A stretch of 32,214 bases of DNA from a bacterium (GTDB taxonomy: Bacteria > Bacillota > Bacilli > Lactobacillales > Streptococcaceae), in NCBI GenBank assembly GCA_905221125.1, contig CAJNBY010000018.1:1-32214 (forward strand), given 5' to 3'. Shown piece by piece: positions 19,383-28,565 of this stretch. The notes under the pieces are model-generated. The model made no database searches. It had not been told where the DNA came from and was given only the letters and a program-made list of their open reading frames with translations. Position 1 is the first letter of the stretch, and the number at the start of each line of letters is the position of its first letter. The position numbers and the translations under genes were made by a program.

Positions 19383-21485
19383 GGCTTTTTCACGAATAAC
19401 TAAACCACCATCTTCCATGTCTGCTTCCAAATGTTTGGCATCTAGATGATCCAAGTGGAAGTCTGTTACCTTATCACGAATTTCTTGTTCAACCACGCGA
19501 CGGAGAGGACGAACACCCATAACTTCGTCATAGCCTTCTTCTGTGATATAGTCTTTAGCCGCTTGACTGACTACCAAATCAATGTCTTTCTTAGCCAAGG
19601 TTTGGTTAACTTCTGCCAACATCAAATCTACAATCTTAGAAAGATCGTCCTTAGTCAAGTGTGAGAACTCGATAACTGCGTTAAAGCGGTTAAGGAACTC
19701 TGGACGGAAGAATGGTTTCAAACGATCCATCAACTCTGGTTTATCCGCATCTTCTGTCAAGTTGGCTTCATAGCCAAATCCAGCATTTGATGTTGCGATA
19801 ATGACTGTGTTTTTAAAGTTCACTGTATTTCCTTGACCATCAGTCAAACGACCATCATCCAAAACTTGGAGGAGAAGAGTGATCACTTGAGGATCAGCCT
19901 TTTCAATTTCATCCAAGAGAATGATAGAGTAAGGATTGCGACGAACACGTTCTGTCAAGGTATTGCTATTGTCATCATAACCCACATAACCTGCTGTTGT
20001 ACCGATTAGCTTAGAAACGGCTGTGCGATCACTGTATTCAGACATATCCAAACGGATAATCGCATCCTTAGTTCCAAACATATCCAGCGCCAATTGCTTA
20101 GCAAGTTCTGTCTTACCAACCCCAGTTGGACCTACAAAGAGGAAGCTACCGATTGGGCGATTACCTTCATCAAAACCAGCACGGTTACGACGGATGGCAC
20201 GAGCTACAGCTTCAACTGCCTTGTCTTGGCCGATCACCTTGTGTTCCAAACGATGAGCCATATCTTTCAAACGTTCGATATCAGATGCTCCCATTTGTGA
20301 CACTGGGATACCCGTCATTCGTTCTACAGATTCAGCCACATCGTTGACACTTGCAGTCACTTTCATATCTTCTGTGTGGTTTTCGATTTTCTTTTCCAAT
20401 TCTGCAATACGTGTTTTATAGTTTAGAGCTGCTTCAAAATCTTCTGCCTCAACAGCTTTTTCTTGCTTGTCTTTTTCTGCTTCAATTTCACGTTCAACAG
20501 CATGCACATCTGTTACTGGATGTTGAGCTGCCAAGTGAGCTGCCGTTACATCGACAAGGTCAATAGCCTTATCTGGCAAACTACGTTGTGGAATGTATTG
20601 GACAGAATAATCCACTGCTGCTTTCAAGACTTCGTCTGGCAAGATGACATTGTGGTGTTGTTGATAAAGGTCACGAATTCCTTTAAGGATTTTAAAGGTA
20701 TCCTCTGCTGAAGGAGCATTGACCTTGACTTCGTTGAAACGACGAGCAAGAGCTGCATTCTTCAAGATGGTGTTACGGTATTCGTCTTGAGTTGTTGCCC
20801 CAATAACGGTCAATTCACCACGAGAGAGGGCTGGCTTGAGAATATCCGCAAGCCCTTTAGAACCACTTTCTCCACCAGTGCTACCAGCACCGAGAATTTG
20901 GTGAATTTCATCAAAGAAGAGGATAATATTCCCTGCTTCTTTCACTTCATTGACTAGGTTTTGGACGTTTTCTTCAAAGCTACCACGGTATTGAGTACCA
21001 GCCTCAAGACCTGAGATATCAATAGAAATAATTTCCTTGTTCTTAATGGCAGCTGGAACATCGCCATTCACAATGGCTTGTGCTAGGCCTTCGACAACGG
21101 CTGTCTTACCAACACCTGCATCTCCGACAAGTACAGGATTGTTCTTGGTACGACGTGAAAGGATTTCAGATGTTTCTTGAATTTCTTTGTTTCGTCCGAT
21201 AACAGGATCCAACTTGCCCTCACGAGCTTCCGCTGTCAAGTTTCGACCCAGTTTAGCAAGGACACCATCTTGTTTCATACCTGAAGTCTGTTGTTGCATT
21301 TGTCCATCAGTTTCTGCATTTCCTGGCAATTGACCAGTTGCACGATAATGAGCAAATTCTTCAGGTGTCACTTCACGCCCATTAATCAAGTAACGGCGAT
21401 TTTCAGAGCTATATCCTCGCATACCCCCCATCAATTGGTTAAATAGATCATCCATGTTGTTGAAATTATTAAAGTTGTTGTTCAT
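19380..21485 (-). CDS. clpL: HSP100 chaperone ATPase ClpL
   Basis: ClpL is a disaggregating HSP100 chaperone that acts without a ClpP-binding requirement and supports heat and wall-antibiotic stress tolerance in streptococci. The 701-residue product has an Asn-rich N-terminus ([21 protein letters not shown]). It carries AAA-1 (Walker A GDAGVGKT about 122-129; Walker [15 protein letters not shown]), a middle coiled-coil region (about 325-375) and AAA-2 (Walker [13 protein letters not shown] about 452; Walker [10 protein letters not shown]). A C-terminal small domain follows. A CtsR operator lies upstream. The gene and its control region are bracketed by inverted RUP elements (19268 and 21689). 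The stop codon lies in the end of one of them. Confidence 0.96.
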   Translation of the reverse strand: MNNNFNNFNNMDDLFNQLMGGMRGYSSENRRYLINGREVTPEEFAHYRATGQLPGNAETDGQMQQQTSGMKQDGVLAKLGRNLTAEAREGKLDPVIGRNKEIQETSEILSRRTKNNPVLVGDAGVGKTAVVEGLAQAIVNGDVPAAIKNKEIISIDISGLEAGTQYRGSFEENVQNLVNEVKEAGNIILFFDEIHQILGAGSTGGESGSKGLADILKPALSRGELTVIGATTQDEYRNTILKNAALARRFNEVKVNAPSAEDTFKILKGIRDLYQQHHNVILPDEVLKAAVDYSVQYIPQRSLPDKAIDLVDVTAAHLAAQHPVTDVHAVEREIEAEKDKQEKAVEAEDFEAALNYKTRIAELEKKIENHTEDMKVTASVNDVAESVERMTGIPVSQMGASDIERLKDMAHRLEHKVIGQDKAVEAVARAIRRNRAGFDEGNRPIGSFLFVGPTGVGKTELAKQLALDMFGTKDAIIRLDMSEYSDRTAVSKLIGTTAGYVGYDDNSNTLTERVRRNPYSIILLDEIEKADPQVITLLLQVLDDGRLTDGQGNTVNFKNTVIIATSNAGFGYEANLTEDADKPELMDRLKPFFRPEFLNRFNAVIEFSHLTKDDLSKIVDLMLAEVNQTLAKKDIDLVVSQAAKDYITEEGYDEVMGVRPLRRVVEQEIRDKVTDFHLDHLDAKHLEADMEDGGLVIREKA

Positions 21486-21526
21486 ATTCTTTACCTCTTT
21501 TTGTTTACTTAGTTATGATTACTGAT

Positions 21527-21543
21527 TTTGACTATCTTTGACC
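21527..21543 (-). promoter_or_regulatory. CtsR operator of clpL
   Basis: On the minus strand GGTCAAAGATAGTCAAA is an exact fit to the CtsR heptad repeat (GGTCAAA-N3-GTCAAA). It lies about 42 bases upstream of the clpL start. CtsR would repress clpL until heat or protein-folding stress. Confidence 0.92.
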
Positions 21544-21567
21544 TTTGTTTTAAAAAATTTAGACTAG

Positions 21568-21657
21568 CTAGATGGCTACTCTACGTACTATTTCTGGTTT
21601 TTCTTTTTCAAGCAGGAGTAGACTATCTTTACTTCTGAAGATTTCTAGATTAAACAT
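21568..21657 (-). CDS. Possible 29-residue small protein upstream of clpL
   Basis: On the minus strand an ATG at 21657 follows AGAAAGAGGTG with suitable spacing and opens a 29-codon frame ending in TAG at 21568. It begins MFNLEIFRSKDSL and has a charged, amphipathic composition (six acidic and six Lys/Arg residues). I do not recognise it. It lies within the RUP-bracketed clpL unit, between RUP copy 4 and the CtsR operator. It could be a real short protein, a leader peptide, or the remnant of a lost gene. Its IFRSK segment recurs, with similar DNA, in decayed sequence near 11.74 kb, which favours a remnant of a repeated sequence. Confidence 0.3.
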   Translation of the reverse strand: MFNLEIFRSKDSLLLLEKEKPEIVRRVAI

Positions 21658-21688
21658 AGACACACCTCTTTCTATTTTACTTTCAATA

Positions 21689-21800
21689 ATACTCTTCGAA
21701 AATCTCTTCAAACCACGTCAGCTCTATCTGCAACCTCAAAACAGTGTTTTGAAAACCTGCGGCTAGCTTCCTAGTTTACTCTCTGATTTTCATTGAGTAT
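21689..21800 (+). repeat. RUP-type repeat, copy 4
   Basis: The 112-base element runs from atactcttcgaaaatc to ttttcattgagtat, in the same orientation as copy 2 and inverted relative to copy 3. It lies between mraY and the clpL control region. The TA at each end fits an IS630-type target. Confidence 0.8.
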
Positions 21801-21905
21801 AAGTGCTCGAGTAAGGCTTTCATTTACCTTACGTTCATAATATACTACATTAGTCAGAAAAGGTCAAGAGATTTGACTTTAATTGACTAATATTTTTTAG
21901 AATGC

Positions 21906-21930
21906 AAAAACACCCTGAAACGTCAGGGTG
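21906..21930 (-). terminator. Terminator of the rsmH-ftsL-pbpX-mraY operon
   Basis: On the minus strand CACCCTGA (21923-21930) pairs with TCAGGGTG (21911-21918) around a 4-base loop, followed by TTTTTGC. It starts seven bases past the mraY stop codon. Confidence 0.88.
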
Positions 21931-21936
21931 CCATTC

Positions 21937-22917
21937 TTACATCAAATACAAAATTGCTAGGGTCAGGAGACTTGCTAGAAGTCCCACTCCCCAAAAGAAG
22001 AAGTCGACCTTCCACTCACTCCAAGGAGTTCCTTTACCAGACAATCCTCCAAGCTCAAAATGGTGATGCACAGGTGTCATACGGAAAATACGTTTACCAC
22101 CTGTCAGTTTGAAGTAACTTACTTGCAGCATGACTGAAGTTGTTTCAAAGACATAAACAATTCCGATAATCAAGAGAGTCCATTCTTGGTGGAGGGCCAT
22201 AGAGATAGCTGCCAACATTCCACCGAGGGCCAAACTTCCCACATCCCCCATGAAGACCTTAGCAGGCTTGTGGTTAAAGGCGAAGAAACCGAGTAAACCA
22301 CCAATCATGGCCAGAATCACCAGAAGAATATCCATCTGACCTTGCACATAGGCAATAACTCCATATGCAGACAAACTAATCACGACTGAAATACTAGCCA
22401 GACCATCAATACCATCTGTCAAGTTGACTGCGTTTGAAAAACCAACTAGCCAGAAAAGAGCGAAGACAATATAGAAAATCCCTAGATGCACTTGGTAACC
22501 AAAGACTGAAAGCATATCGCCACCGCGCTCATAGAAAAGGTAGAAAACGACCCCACCTAGAAGCTGAAGAGCCAATTTTTGCTTAGGATTCAGCCCCTCA
22601 TTGATTTTACGAAAGACCTTGAGAAAGTCATCTAAAAATCCGACAAGTCCATAAAGGACCAAGATGAACAAAATCATTCCCACATTATTGGTCAATTGTT
22701 TTGAAAAAAGGGCAACAAGGAAACTCACCACAACTGAAGCAATGAGGAAAACAAGTCCCCCCATAGTTGGAGTCCCAGCTTTTGCCTGGTGCTGTTTGAC
22801 ATCCTCATGCATCTGCTGGCCTGTAATTTGCGCCTTTCTATAAAATTGGATAAAGGCCGGAATTCCTACCAAAGTTAGTAAAAATGTCACAATTCCAGCA
22901 CTGATGGAAATAAACAT
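21937..22917 (-). CDS. mraY: Phospho-N-acetylmuramoyl-pentapeptide transferase
   Basis: MraY transfers phospho-MurNAc-pentapeptide from UDP to undecaprenyl phosphate to make lipid I at the inner face of the membrane. The 326-residue product has about ten membrane helices. It carries the family motifs for catalytic Asp residues (GFLDDFLK and [11 protein letters not shown]), the [19 protein letters not shown] loop, and the late [10 protein letters not shown] histidine motif. The length is normal. Its start follows the pbpX stop codon by one base, so translation is probably coupled. It ends the four-gene operon. Confidence 0.97.
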   Translation of the reverse strand: MFISISAGIVTFLLTLVGIPAFIQFYRKAQITGQQMHEDVKQHQAKAGTPTMGGLVFLIASVVVSFLVALFSKQLTNNVGMILFILVLYGLVGFLDDFLKVFRKINEGLNPKQKLALQLLGGVVFYLFYERGGDMLSVFGYQVHLGIFYIVFALFWLVGFSNAVNLTDGIDGLASISVVISLSAYGVIAYVQGQMDILLVILAMIGGLLGFFAFNHKPAKVFMGDVGSLALGGMLAAISMALHQEWTLLIIGIVYVFETTSVMLQVSYFKLTGGKRIFRMTPVHHHFELGGLSGKGTPWSEWKVDFFFWGVGLLASLLTLAILYLM

Positions 22918-22918
22918 A

Positions 22919-25171
22919 TTAGTCTCCTAAAGTTAATGTAATTTTTTTAATGCCCTTGATAGCTGTATTAGCCCGAACATCTTGCTTCTGCACAGTAGAG
23001 CCTGAACCTTCAAATTCAAGTTCTATATTTAACCACTTAGAAAAAGCTTCTGCGGTTGCTTTTGTCCAACCATACATATCTGGAACTTCCTCTGCTTTGT
23101 CAGATAAGAGGAGAACTTGCTGGTTAGGTGTAAGATTGGCCCCTTCTTCTACAGATGATTCTTTAATCTTTGTTCCTGTTCCTACAACGATTGGTTGCAC
23201 AATATTGCGACGTAAGGCTTCCGCCAAATCACCAGGTGAAATATCCTTGATGCTAGGCATGGCATAAGCGCTTTGATTGGTTACCTGATCTAACGTTTTA
23301 GCGGTAGATTGGAGGTTAAGGGAATCTTTCATAGCCACTGCTCTTTCCAAGATAGGATTGGCAAATTCCCCCAACTGAATACCTGAATAATGCTCGGGCT
23401 GTTGAACCGTCACATAGAGGATAAAATCAGGATTTTCAGCAGGGTTCATCGATACAGCAGAAAAAATGTAATTAGTCGTACCAACCAAGTAACCTCCATT
23501 TTTCTCATCGGCAATCTGGGCTGTACCAGACTTGAGGGCTACATTTTGACCAGGAACAGTTACAGTTGGCTTGCCTGTGCTGTGGTTATGCATGGTTCCA
23601 TAAACGGGATCTGTTCCTACCAAAACCATGTTGGTTCGAGTTAGACTGGCTGCATCTTTGGAAACAGGATTCCCTACAATCTCTTTTTGAGATTTCCGAA
23701 CAGATTGGTCATTCGGGTCATACAAGGCACTGATAAATTTAGGTTCTAGCATGACTCCATCGTTGGCAATAGCCGTGAAGGCACGAATCATTTGCGTCTG
23801 GGTCACTGAAATCCCTTGTCCAAATGAACTCTGAGCAATATTTACGATATTGTCAGCCGGAAGTTGGCCTGCATATTCATCCGTCAAACCAAATCGAGTC
23901 GGAACACCAAATTTAAAGCGATTTAGATAATCAAGCCAGGTAGCATCTCCCATCTTTTGCTCAAGAAGCGTCATCCCAACGTTACTTGAGTGCGCGAAAC
24001 CTTGAGAAAAAGTCATCATTCTGCCACCAGTCAATCCTTCATTGACGTCCCAATCTCGAATAGTAGCATCTGCTACTTTTAACTCACTACTATTGAAAAC
24101 TTCTCCTCCTGGGAAAGTATTATTATCAATAGCAGCAGCGAGCGTCATGACCTTCATGGTTGACCCCGGCTCATAGTTACTTTGATAGAGGATGTCACGC
24201 CAAACAAAGTCCTTGGTAAGTCCTTCCTTAGTATCGGCATCAAAGGTTGGTCTCTGCGTTGTCGCAAGAATTTCCCCCGTTTTAGCACTGACCAAGGTAG
24301 CCGTCATATACTTGCCTTTTACTTTTTCTTGAAAGGCATTCATCTGCGTTTCCATGAAGGACTGAAGGGTGCTAGAAATAGTCGTATAAACATCCTTGCC
24401 ATCTACCGTTTGCTGGGACACTTGTTCAGTTCCAGGGACAATATTACCCAGACGATCTTTTTCATAGGTAATAATACCGTCTTTCCCTGCGAGAATAGTA
24501 TTCAAGGAACTCTCCATCCCAGAAGTTCCCAGCAAACTCTTGCTTCCATCTTCATTTTCATGGAGTTGGGCTAAACCAATAAAACTAGAAGCGAATTGTC
24601 CATTTGGATAACTTCTATTAGGGCTAGTTGTAAAGTCAATTCCTTCAACACTAGCGTCCTTTAAATCCTTTTTAATAGCCATCATATTGGCATAGGTAAT
24701 TCCATTTCCTTTGGCACCAAAAGAAACTTGAGTCAGATTCGGTTGAGACAATTGTTCTTTAACATAAGCCTCATCCATATCCAAATACTTATGGAAGACC
24801 TCTGCTACCTTATTAAACTGGGCATCTTCTACATAAAGAATTTTACCCGTTGCTGATTTGTATTTTTTATCAATAACAGCATAAACATTATAGGAGGTTG
24901 CGTCCTCAGCAATCGGGACTCCATTTCGGTCATAAATAGTCCCACGTTTGGCAGGGACTGTACGGGTTATTTGGTGAACTTTCTTAGCCTCTTTGACTAG
25001 ATCCGTTCCAAATTTACTACCACTCCCGATAATAACAGCAAAATTGACCAAAAAGACAGCGAAAAGTACGACAGCTAACAAGCTGATGTACTTCCCTACT
25101 ATTTTACGGTTTTCTGCTGGAGATTTACGGTTTCTAATCGCAAATCGGGTTATTCTTTTTGTCCACTTCAT
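22919..25171 (-). CDS. pbpX: Class B penicillin-binding protein 2x
   Basis: PBP2x is the essential septal transpeptidase. The 750-residue product has a cytoplasmic N-terminus, one membrane helix (about 28-49), a dimerisation domain, a transpeptidase domain and two C-terminal PASTA domains (about 632-750). Active-site motifs are at the pneumococcal positions S337-TMK, S395-SN and K547-SG. Residues often changed in resistance keep the susceptible state: Thr338, Met339, Thr550 and Gln552. Many other positions differ from remembered R6, for example in the N-terminal 110 residues and the PASTA region, as expected for S. mitis. It lies three bases after the ftsL stop codon and one base before the mraY start. 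Confidence 0.97.
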   Translation of the reverse strand: MKWTKRITRFAIRNRKSPAENRKIVGKYISLLAVVLFAVFLVNFAVIIGSGSKFGTDLVKEAKKVHQITRTVPAKRGTIYDRNGVPIAEDATSYNVYAVIDKKYKSATGKILYVEDAQFNKVAEVFHKYLDMDEAYVKEQLSQPNLTQVSFGAKGNGITYANMMAIKKDLKDASVEGIDFTTSPNRSYPNGQFASSFIGLAQLHENEDGSKSLLGTSGMESSLNTILAGKDGIITYEKDRLGNIVPGTEQVSQQTVDGKDVYTTISSTLQSFMETQMNAFQEKVKGKYMTATLVSAKTGEILATTQRPTFDADTKEGLTKDFVWRDILYQSNYEPGSTMKVMTLAAAIDNNTFPGGEVFNSSELKVADATIRDWDVNEGLTGGRMMTFSQGFAHSSNVGMTLLEQKMGDATWLDYLNRFKFGVPTRFGLTDEYAGQLPADNIVNIAQSSFGQGISVTQTQMIRAFTAIANDGVMLEPKFISALYDPNDQSVRKSQKEIVGNPVSKDAASLTRTNMVLVGTDPVYGTMHNHSTGKPTVTVPGQNVALKSGTAQIADEKNGGYLVGTTNYIFSAVSMNPAENPDFILYVTVQQPEHYSGIQLGEFANPILERAVAMKDSLNLQSTAKTLDQVTNQSAYAMPSIKDISPGDLAEALRRNIVQPIVVGTGTKIKESSVEEGANLTPNQQVLLLSDKAEEVPDMYGWTKATAEAFSKWLNIELEFEGSGSTVQKQDVRANTAIKGIKKITLTLGD

Positions 25172-25174
25172 ATC

Positions 25175-25492
25175 TTACTCCGCTGATCGAATATTCTCGT
25201 TATTCAATTTTAAGTCCTTAGAATTTGCGATTTCTTTCAAGCGTTCTGCCCTCAACAATTCATTTACCTCTTGTTTGGCATCATCCAACTCTGTCTTCTT
25301 CTCTTCTATCTGCGCATTGATTTTTGTCAAATCATTTTGTACTTGTAGGAGTCGAGTCTGCATAAAGATAATACTAAGCGCCAAAACGAGAGCTGTAAAC
25401 GCAATGGAAAGATAAAAAGCCTTCTCCACACGGGAGAATTTTTTTATACGACTCTGCAAGAATTGACTGGTTGTTTCTTTTTTATCTACCAT
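25175..25492 (-). CDS. ftsL: Cell-division protein FtsL
   Basis: FtsL is a small bitopic divisome protein that pairs with DivIC/FtsB and helps activate the septal synthase FtsW-PBP2x. The 105-residue product has a short basic cytoplasmic tail, one membrane helix (about 25-45, AFYLSIAFTALVLALSIIFM) and an extracellular coiled coil (about 48-90, LLQVQNDLTKINAQIEEKKTELDDAKQEV). Sequence conservation in the family is low, so the call rests on topology and its fixed place between rsmH and pbpX. Confidence 0.93.
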   Translation of the reverse strand: MVDKKETTSQFLQSRIKKFSRVEKAFYLSIAFTALVLALSIIFMQTRLLQVQNDLTKINAQIEEKKTELDDAKQEVNELLRAERLKEIANSKDLKLNNENIRSAE

Positions 25493-25501
25493 TTTTTCCT
25501 C

Positions 25502-26452
25502 TTACTTGTGAATTTTTCTGGCCACGCGCAACTTAGCTGAGTGCGAGCGGTTATTGGCTTCTAATTCTTCTGCACTTGGCAAGATTGGTTTACGGGACAC
25601 CAATTCCATCTTGGGCTTGAGATCATCTGGGATGAAAGGCAAACCTTTAGGAACTTCCACCGTTGAAACTTCTTTGAACAATTGTTTGGTCAAGCGGTCT
25701 TCTAGCGAATGGAAGGTAATCACTGAGATTCTACCATCTAGAGCCAACATCTCCATAGCCTGCTGAATAGATTCATCTGCCGCCCCCAGTTCATCATTGA
25801 CTTCAATTCGAATAGCCTGAAAAATCTGCTTGGCAGGATGGCCCTTCTTCTTGAGCTCCTTGGCAGGTTTGGCCGACTTGATAATTTCTGCTAACTCAGT
25901 CGTCGTCTCGATTGGCTTCACTTCACGTGCCTGTTCAATCTTACGCGCAATCTGTTTAGAAAATTTGTCCTCGCCATATTTGAAGAAAATACGAACCAAG
26001 TCATGATAGTCATAGTGGTTCACCACTTCATAGGCTGTCAGACTAGCTTCCTGATTCATGCGCATGTCTAGTGGTGCATCCTTTTTATAAGAAAAACCAC
26101 GCTCACGCTGATCCAGTTGAGGACTAGACACTCCCAAGTCATAACAAATTCCATCAATTTCCTGAACACCAGCTTCTCGCAAACGTGTCTGTAAATGACG
26201 GAAGTTATCCTTGATAAAAGTCACCATCCCCTTTTCAATGTAGGGTGCCAAGCGTTCTTGCGCATTGTCAATGGCATTCTGGTCCTGGTCAAAGGCATAG
26301 AGATGGCCTTTTTCACTTAATTTACTTAATAAATATTCGCTATGGCCTGCTCCACCCAAAGTCGCATCAACGTAGATACCGTTAGGCTTTACGTCGAGCA
26401 TATCAATCGTTTCGTGGAGTAAGACCGTTACATGATGAAATTCTTTTGTCAT
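25502..26452 (-). CDS. rsmH: 16S rRNA m4C1402 methyltransferase RsmH
   Basis: RsmH (MraW) adds the N4-methyl group to C1402 of 16S rRNA in the ribosomal P site. The 316-residue product has the SAM-binding motif [14 protein letters not shown] (about 29-42), the conserved [28 protein letters not shown] block (about 105-132), [13 protein letters not shown] (about 208-220) and the late [12 protein letters not shown] motif. It is the first gene of the division operon. The ATG at 26452 has only a weak ribosome site. Confidence 0.96.
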   Translation of the reverse strand: MTKEFHHVTVLLHETIDMLDVKPNGIYVDATLGGAGHSEYLLSKLSEKGHLYAFDQDQNAIDNAQERLAPYIEKGMVTFIKDNFRHLQTRLREAGVQEIDGICYDLGVSSPQLDQRERGFSYKKDAPLDMRMNQEASLTAYEVVNHYDYHDLVRIFFKYGEDKFSKQIARKIEQAREVKPIETTTELAEIIKSAKPAKELKKKGHPAKQIFQAIRIEVNDELGAADESIQQAMEMLALDGRISVITFHSLEDRLTKQLFKEVSTVEVPKGLPFIPDDLKPKMELVSRKPILPSAEELEANNRSHSAKLRVARKIHK

Positions 26453-26461
26453 ATCTTATCT

Positions 26462-26470
26462 ATTTTACCA
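26462..26470 (-). promoter_or_regulatory. Extended -10 promoter of the rsmH operon
   Basis: On the minus strand TGGTAAAAT lies 10 bases before the rsmH start codon, which would give a nearly leaderless transcript. The -35 position falls in the inverted repeat at 26475-26498 and is a poor match to consensus. Confidence 0.5.
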
Positions 26471-26474
26471 CAAA

Positions 26475-26498
26475 TCTGACTAGCTTGCACTAGTCAGA
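26475..26498. promoter_or_regulatory. Inverted repeat at the rsmH promoter, candidate operator
   Basis: TCTGACTAG and CTAGTCAGA form a perfect 9-base inverted repeat around six bases. It overlaps the -35 position of the rsmH operon and has no T-run on either side, so a protein-binding site is more likely than a terminator. The binding protein is unknown. Confidence 0.5.
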
Positions 26499-26536
26499 CA
26501 AATAGGCCAAAAACAAGTAAGATTTCTTTAAGAAAT

Positions 26537-26556
26537 ATGTCAAATATGCTTGACAT
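26537..26556 (+). promoter_or_regulatory. Inverted repeat at the HTH gene promoter, candidate operator
   Basis: ATGTCAA-N6-TTGACAT is a perfect 7-base inverted repeat whose right arm contains the -35 hexamer of the downstream promoter. The GTCAAATAT half recurs at 26582-26590, downstream of the -10. The arrangement suggests autoregulation by the Xre-type protein. Confidence 0.55.
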
Positions 26557-26578
26557 TCACTCTATAGAAGAATATAAT
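26550..26578 (+). promoter_or_regulatory. Consensus promoter of the HTH-DUF3278 operon
   Basis: TTGACA (26550-26555) and TATAAT (26573-26578) are separated by exactly 17 bases. A promoter this strong overlapping an inverted repeat is typical of a tightly repressed gene. Confidence 0.9.
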
Positions 26579-26618
26579 GTAGTCAAATATATACGACACA
26601 AATCAGAAAGGAGAACAG

Positions 26619-26813
26619 ATGAATCGTGTGAAAGAATTTCGCAAAGAACTGGGCATTTCCCAGCTCGAGCTCGCCAAGGATATCGGTGTCTCGAGACAAA
26701 CTATCAACATGATTGAGAACGACAAGTACAATCCAACTCTGGAACTCTGTCTCAATCTCGCCCGTAGCCTCCAAACTGACCTCAACAGTCTCTTTTGGGA
26801 GGATAATTTTTAA
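26619..26813 (+). CDS. Small Xre/Cro-type transcriptional regulator
   Basis: The 64-residue protein is almost entirely one HTH_3 domain of the short YozG-like kind. Its helix-turn-helix is QLELAKDIGVSRQTINMIEND (about 15-35), followed by YNPTLELCLNLARSL and the frequent ending LNSLFWEDNF. It follows AAAGGAGAA and has a consensus promoter overlapped by an inverted repeat, so it probably represses its own operon. The next gene starts 15 bases downstream. Regulators of this size are often paired with membrane proteins of unknown function, as here. Confidence 0.88.
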   Translation: MNRVKEFRKELGISQLELAKDIGVSRQTINMIENDKYNPTLELCLNLARSLQTDLNSLFWEDNF

Positions 26814-26828
26814 AAAAGGAGCCAACTC

Positions 26829-27371
26829 ATGAAAAAAGAAACCTTCACTGAAAAACTGATCAAGCGCATTTATGGCATTTCAGGACCACTTGATGAACAC
26901 AAACGACGCGAGGCTGACCGTATCGGTAATAAAATCTTTGTGATTCTCTTTTACCTCATGACTTTAGGTAATCTTATTCCCTTTGTCCTTGCTTATAAAT
27001 ACCCGCAAATTGTCGCTATCGGCTATCCTATTGTGATATTCGGCATTTCGATGATTTCTGCTCTCTATGTGCTCTCCCAAACTAAGAAAACAGGCATCAC
27101 AGCCATTGATCCAGATATGCTGAGTGAAAAAGAAAGTAAGCAACTACACCACTCTGGTCTGAAAGCTGGGATAGTCTTTGGAGTAATGAGTTTTTTTGTA
27201 ACCCCTCTTCTCCATATACTGCTAGGTGAGAGTCAGGACTATCTTCAGTCTCTTCTCGCTTTTAAAAATATTTTTTCAAGTATCCTCCAGTCTGTCTTCT
27301 TTGGAGTGGTCATACAGATTATCATCTCCCGTCGCATTGCAAAAGCCAAGGAAAATCAAGATAATGATTAG
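26829..27371 (+). CDS. DUF3278-type membrane protein
   Basis: The 180-residue protein has an amphipathic N-terminus (LIKRIYGISGPLDEHKRREADRI, about 10-32) and four membrane helices (about 36-56, 60-82, 110-132 and 143-166), with a basic C-terminal tail (RRIAKAKENQD). The N-terminal GPLDE pattern and topology fit DUF3278, a family of unknown function often found next to small Xre regulators in streptococci. The ATG follows AAAAAGGAG. It is the first of a run of membrane proteins in the operon. Its C-terminal half (109-178) was apparently copied to make the next gene. Confidence 0.72.
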   Translation: MKKETFTEKLIKRIYGISGPLDEHKRREADRIGNKIFVILFYLMTLGNLIPFVLAYKYPQIVAIGYPIVIFGISMISALYVLSQTKKTGITAIDPDMLSEKESKQLHHSGLKAGIVFGVMSFFVTPLLHILLGESQDYLQSLLAFKNIFSSILQSVFFGVVIQIIISRRIAKAKENQDND

Positions 27372-27381
27372 GAGGAAACTC

Positions 27382-27624
27382 ATGAAAAAAGAAAAGAAAC
27401 AGTCACGTTATCCTGGTCTGAAAGCAGGTTCGATTTATGGAACAGTGATATTTTTTATAATTCCACTCATTGATACCCTAACAAGTGAAAATCCAAGTTT
27501 TATCAGTTCTCTTCTAAATACAAAACATATTTTTAAAACTATACTGGGAGCTTTCTTTTTCGGAGTGATGATACATATTGTCGACTCACTTCGTATTGCA
27601 AGAGCTAAAAAAGACCAGGATTAG
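27382..27624 (+). CDS. Two-helix membrane protein, half-copy of the preceding gene
   Basis: The 80-residue product has two membrane helices (about 15-34 and 50-68) and a basic tail. Residues 11-80 align without gaps to residues 109-178 of the preceding DUF3278 protein, with 34 of 70 identical by hand count (GLKAG, SSLL, IF, IL, FFGV and RIARAK-type tail). I chose the ATG at 27382, which follows TAGGAGGAAACTC. The same frame stays open 52 codons further upstream, but that part overlaps the preceding gene and has no ribosome site. It looks like a partial tandem duplication that became a separate gene with its own ribosome site. Confidence 0.7.
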   Translation: MKKEKKQSRYPGLKAGSIYGTVIFFIIPLIDTLTSENPSFISSLLNTKHIFKTILGAFFFGVMIHIVDSLRIARAKKDQD

Positions 27625-27633
27625 GAGGTACCT

Positions 27634-27960
27634 ATGAAATCATTACTAACTTTACTTACCTATCATATTTTGTTCAGTTCTCTGCTCATCTTCATCATCG
27701 TTTCAGGGAACTTGCCAATCAGCGATATATTCCTCGTGCTAGTCTTTATTCCAGCCCTTAACAAAGGACTGACTTATCTAAAGATTGACTCCCCAAAAAC
27801 GCGCATACTCCACTTAGCACTATACTTTATGATTCTATCTTTTTCACAACTGATGCTCATCTCAAGCGATTGGAAATATTATTTACTGCTGACTATCGCT
27901 AGCCTTTCTTCTATCACTTATCTTTATTATCTCTATCAATTCGTAAAAGAAAATCAGTAA
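27634..27960 (+). CDS. Small integral membrane protein, unknown function
   Basis: The 108-residue, very hydrophobic protein has about four membrane helices (about 5-24, 28-44, 58-76 and 82-102). It has almost no soluble part and no motif that I recognise. The ATG follows a perfect AGGAGGT ribosome site and lies nine bases past the preceding stop codon, so it belongs to the operon. It could be a partner subunit of the DUF3278 proteins. Confidence 0.68.
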   Translation: MKSLLTLLTYHILFSSLLIFIIVSGNLPISDIFLVLVFIPALNKGLTYLKIDSPKTRILHLALYFMILSFSQLMLISSDWKYYLLLTIASLSSITYLYYLYQFVKENQ

Positions 27961-27986
27961 AACCGCTCACTTAGGAGGTTACTAGC

Positions 27987-28565
27987 ATGAAAAAAGATGA
28001 CTTAACCACTCGCCTACTCCGAAATCTCTTTCATATCCAAGGCCCTTTTGATGAATGCCGGCAAGAGATTATCTACAAGGCTTGTGCCCGTTCCATGGTC
28101 CAAATCGTTTATTCTTCCTTCTTTCTCTTCTTGTTTTATCTGTTATTTGGACGCTTCATAGAGGCCGTTCGCTATGCTATGCCCTACGTATACTCTGGAC
28201 TCATTTTTTTCATTACTTTAAAAACTCAAAGATCCGTCAAAGAACTCCATCTGGAAAAAGATGACAAGTCAGAAATCATCCTAAAAACCTACAGCAAAGC
28301 TCAAATCAAATTCCGAAGCTGGGTTGTGTTTATTGGTCTTCAGATTGGCCTCTTTATCCTACTCATCTTTCATAAAATCTTCGTTCAGCAGATGTCACTT
28401 CCAGATTTTGTGAAGTTACTCATGCAATTCGATAAAAGTGTTCCTTTACTGATGTATGGCCTGATTATCGGTAGCATTTTTGGAACTCTGACCTACGGAT
28501 TTCTATCCCTACAGGAGGAAAAAACTCCTAAAAATACCAAACAGAAGGAGAAAAGCAATCAATGA
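27987..28565 (+). CDS. DUF3278-like membrane protein, second member
   Basis: The 192-residue protein resembles the operon's first membrane protein at its N-terminus (MKKDDLTTRLLRNLFHIQGPFDECRQE against MKKETFTEKLIKRIYGISGPLDEHKRRE). It has four membrane helices (about 37-54, 62-78, 110-130 and 152-172) and a Lys-rich tail. The middle loop (about 80-108) is charged and longer than in its relative. The ATG follows TTAGGAGG. Its last four bases overlap the start codon of the glutathione peroxidase gene (ATGA), so translation of the two is probably coupled. Function unknown. Confidence 0.7.
   Translation: MKKDDLTTRLLRNLFHIQGPFDECRQEIIYKACARSMVQIVYSSFFLFLFYLLFGRFIEAVRYAMPYVYSGLIFFITLKTQRSVKELHLEKDDKSEIILKTYSKAQIKFRSWVVFIGLQIGLFILLIFHKIFVQQMSLPDFVKLLMQFDKSVPLLMYGLIIGSIFGTLTYGFLSLQEEKTPKNTKQKEKSNQ

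Noticed and set aside
21572..21766. 64-codon plus-strand open frame upstream of clpL
   Set aside because: It runs antisense to the better-supported small ORF and through RUP copy 4, and it lacks a ribosome site.
27226..27381. Upstream extension of the half-copy membrane protein
   Set aside because: It overlaps the preceding gene in another frame. Homology to that gene begins only after the ATG at 27382, which has a strong ribosome site.
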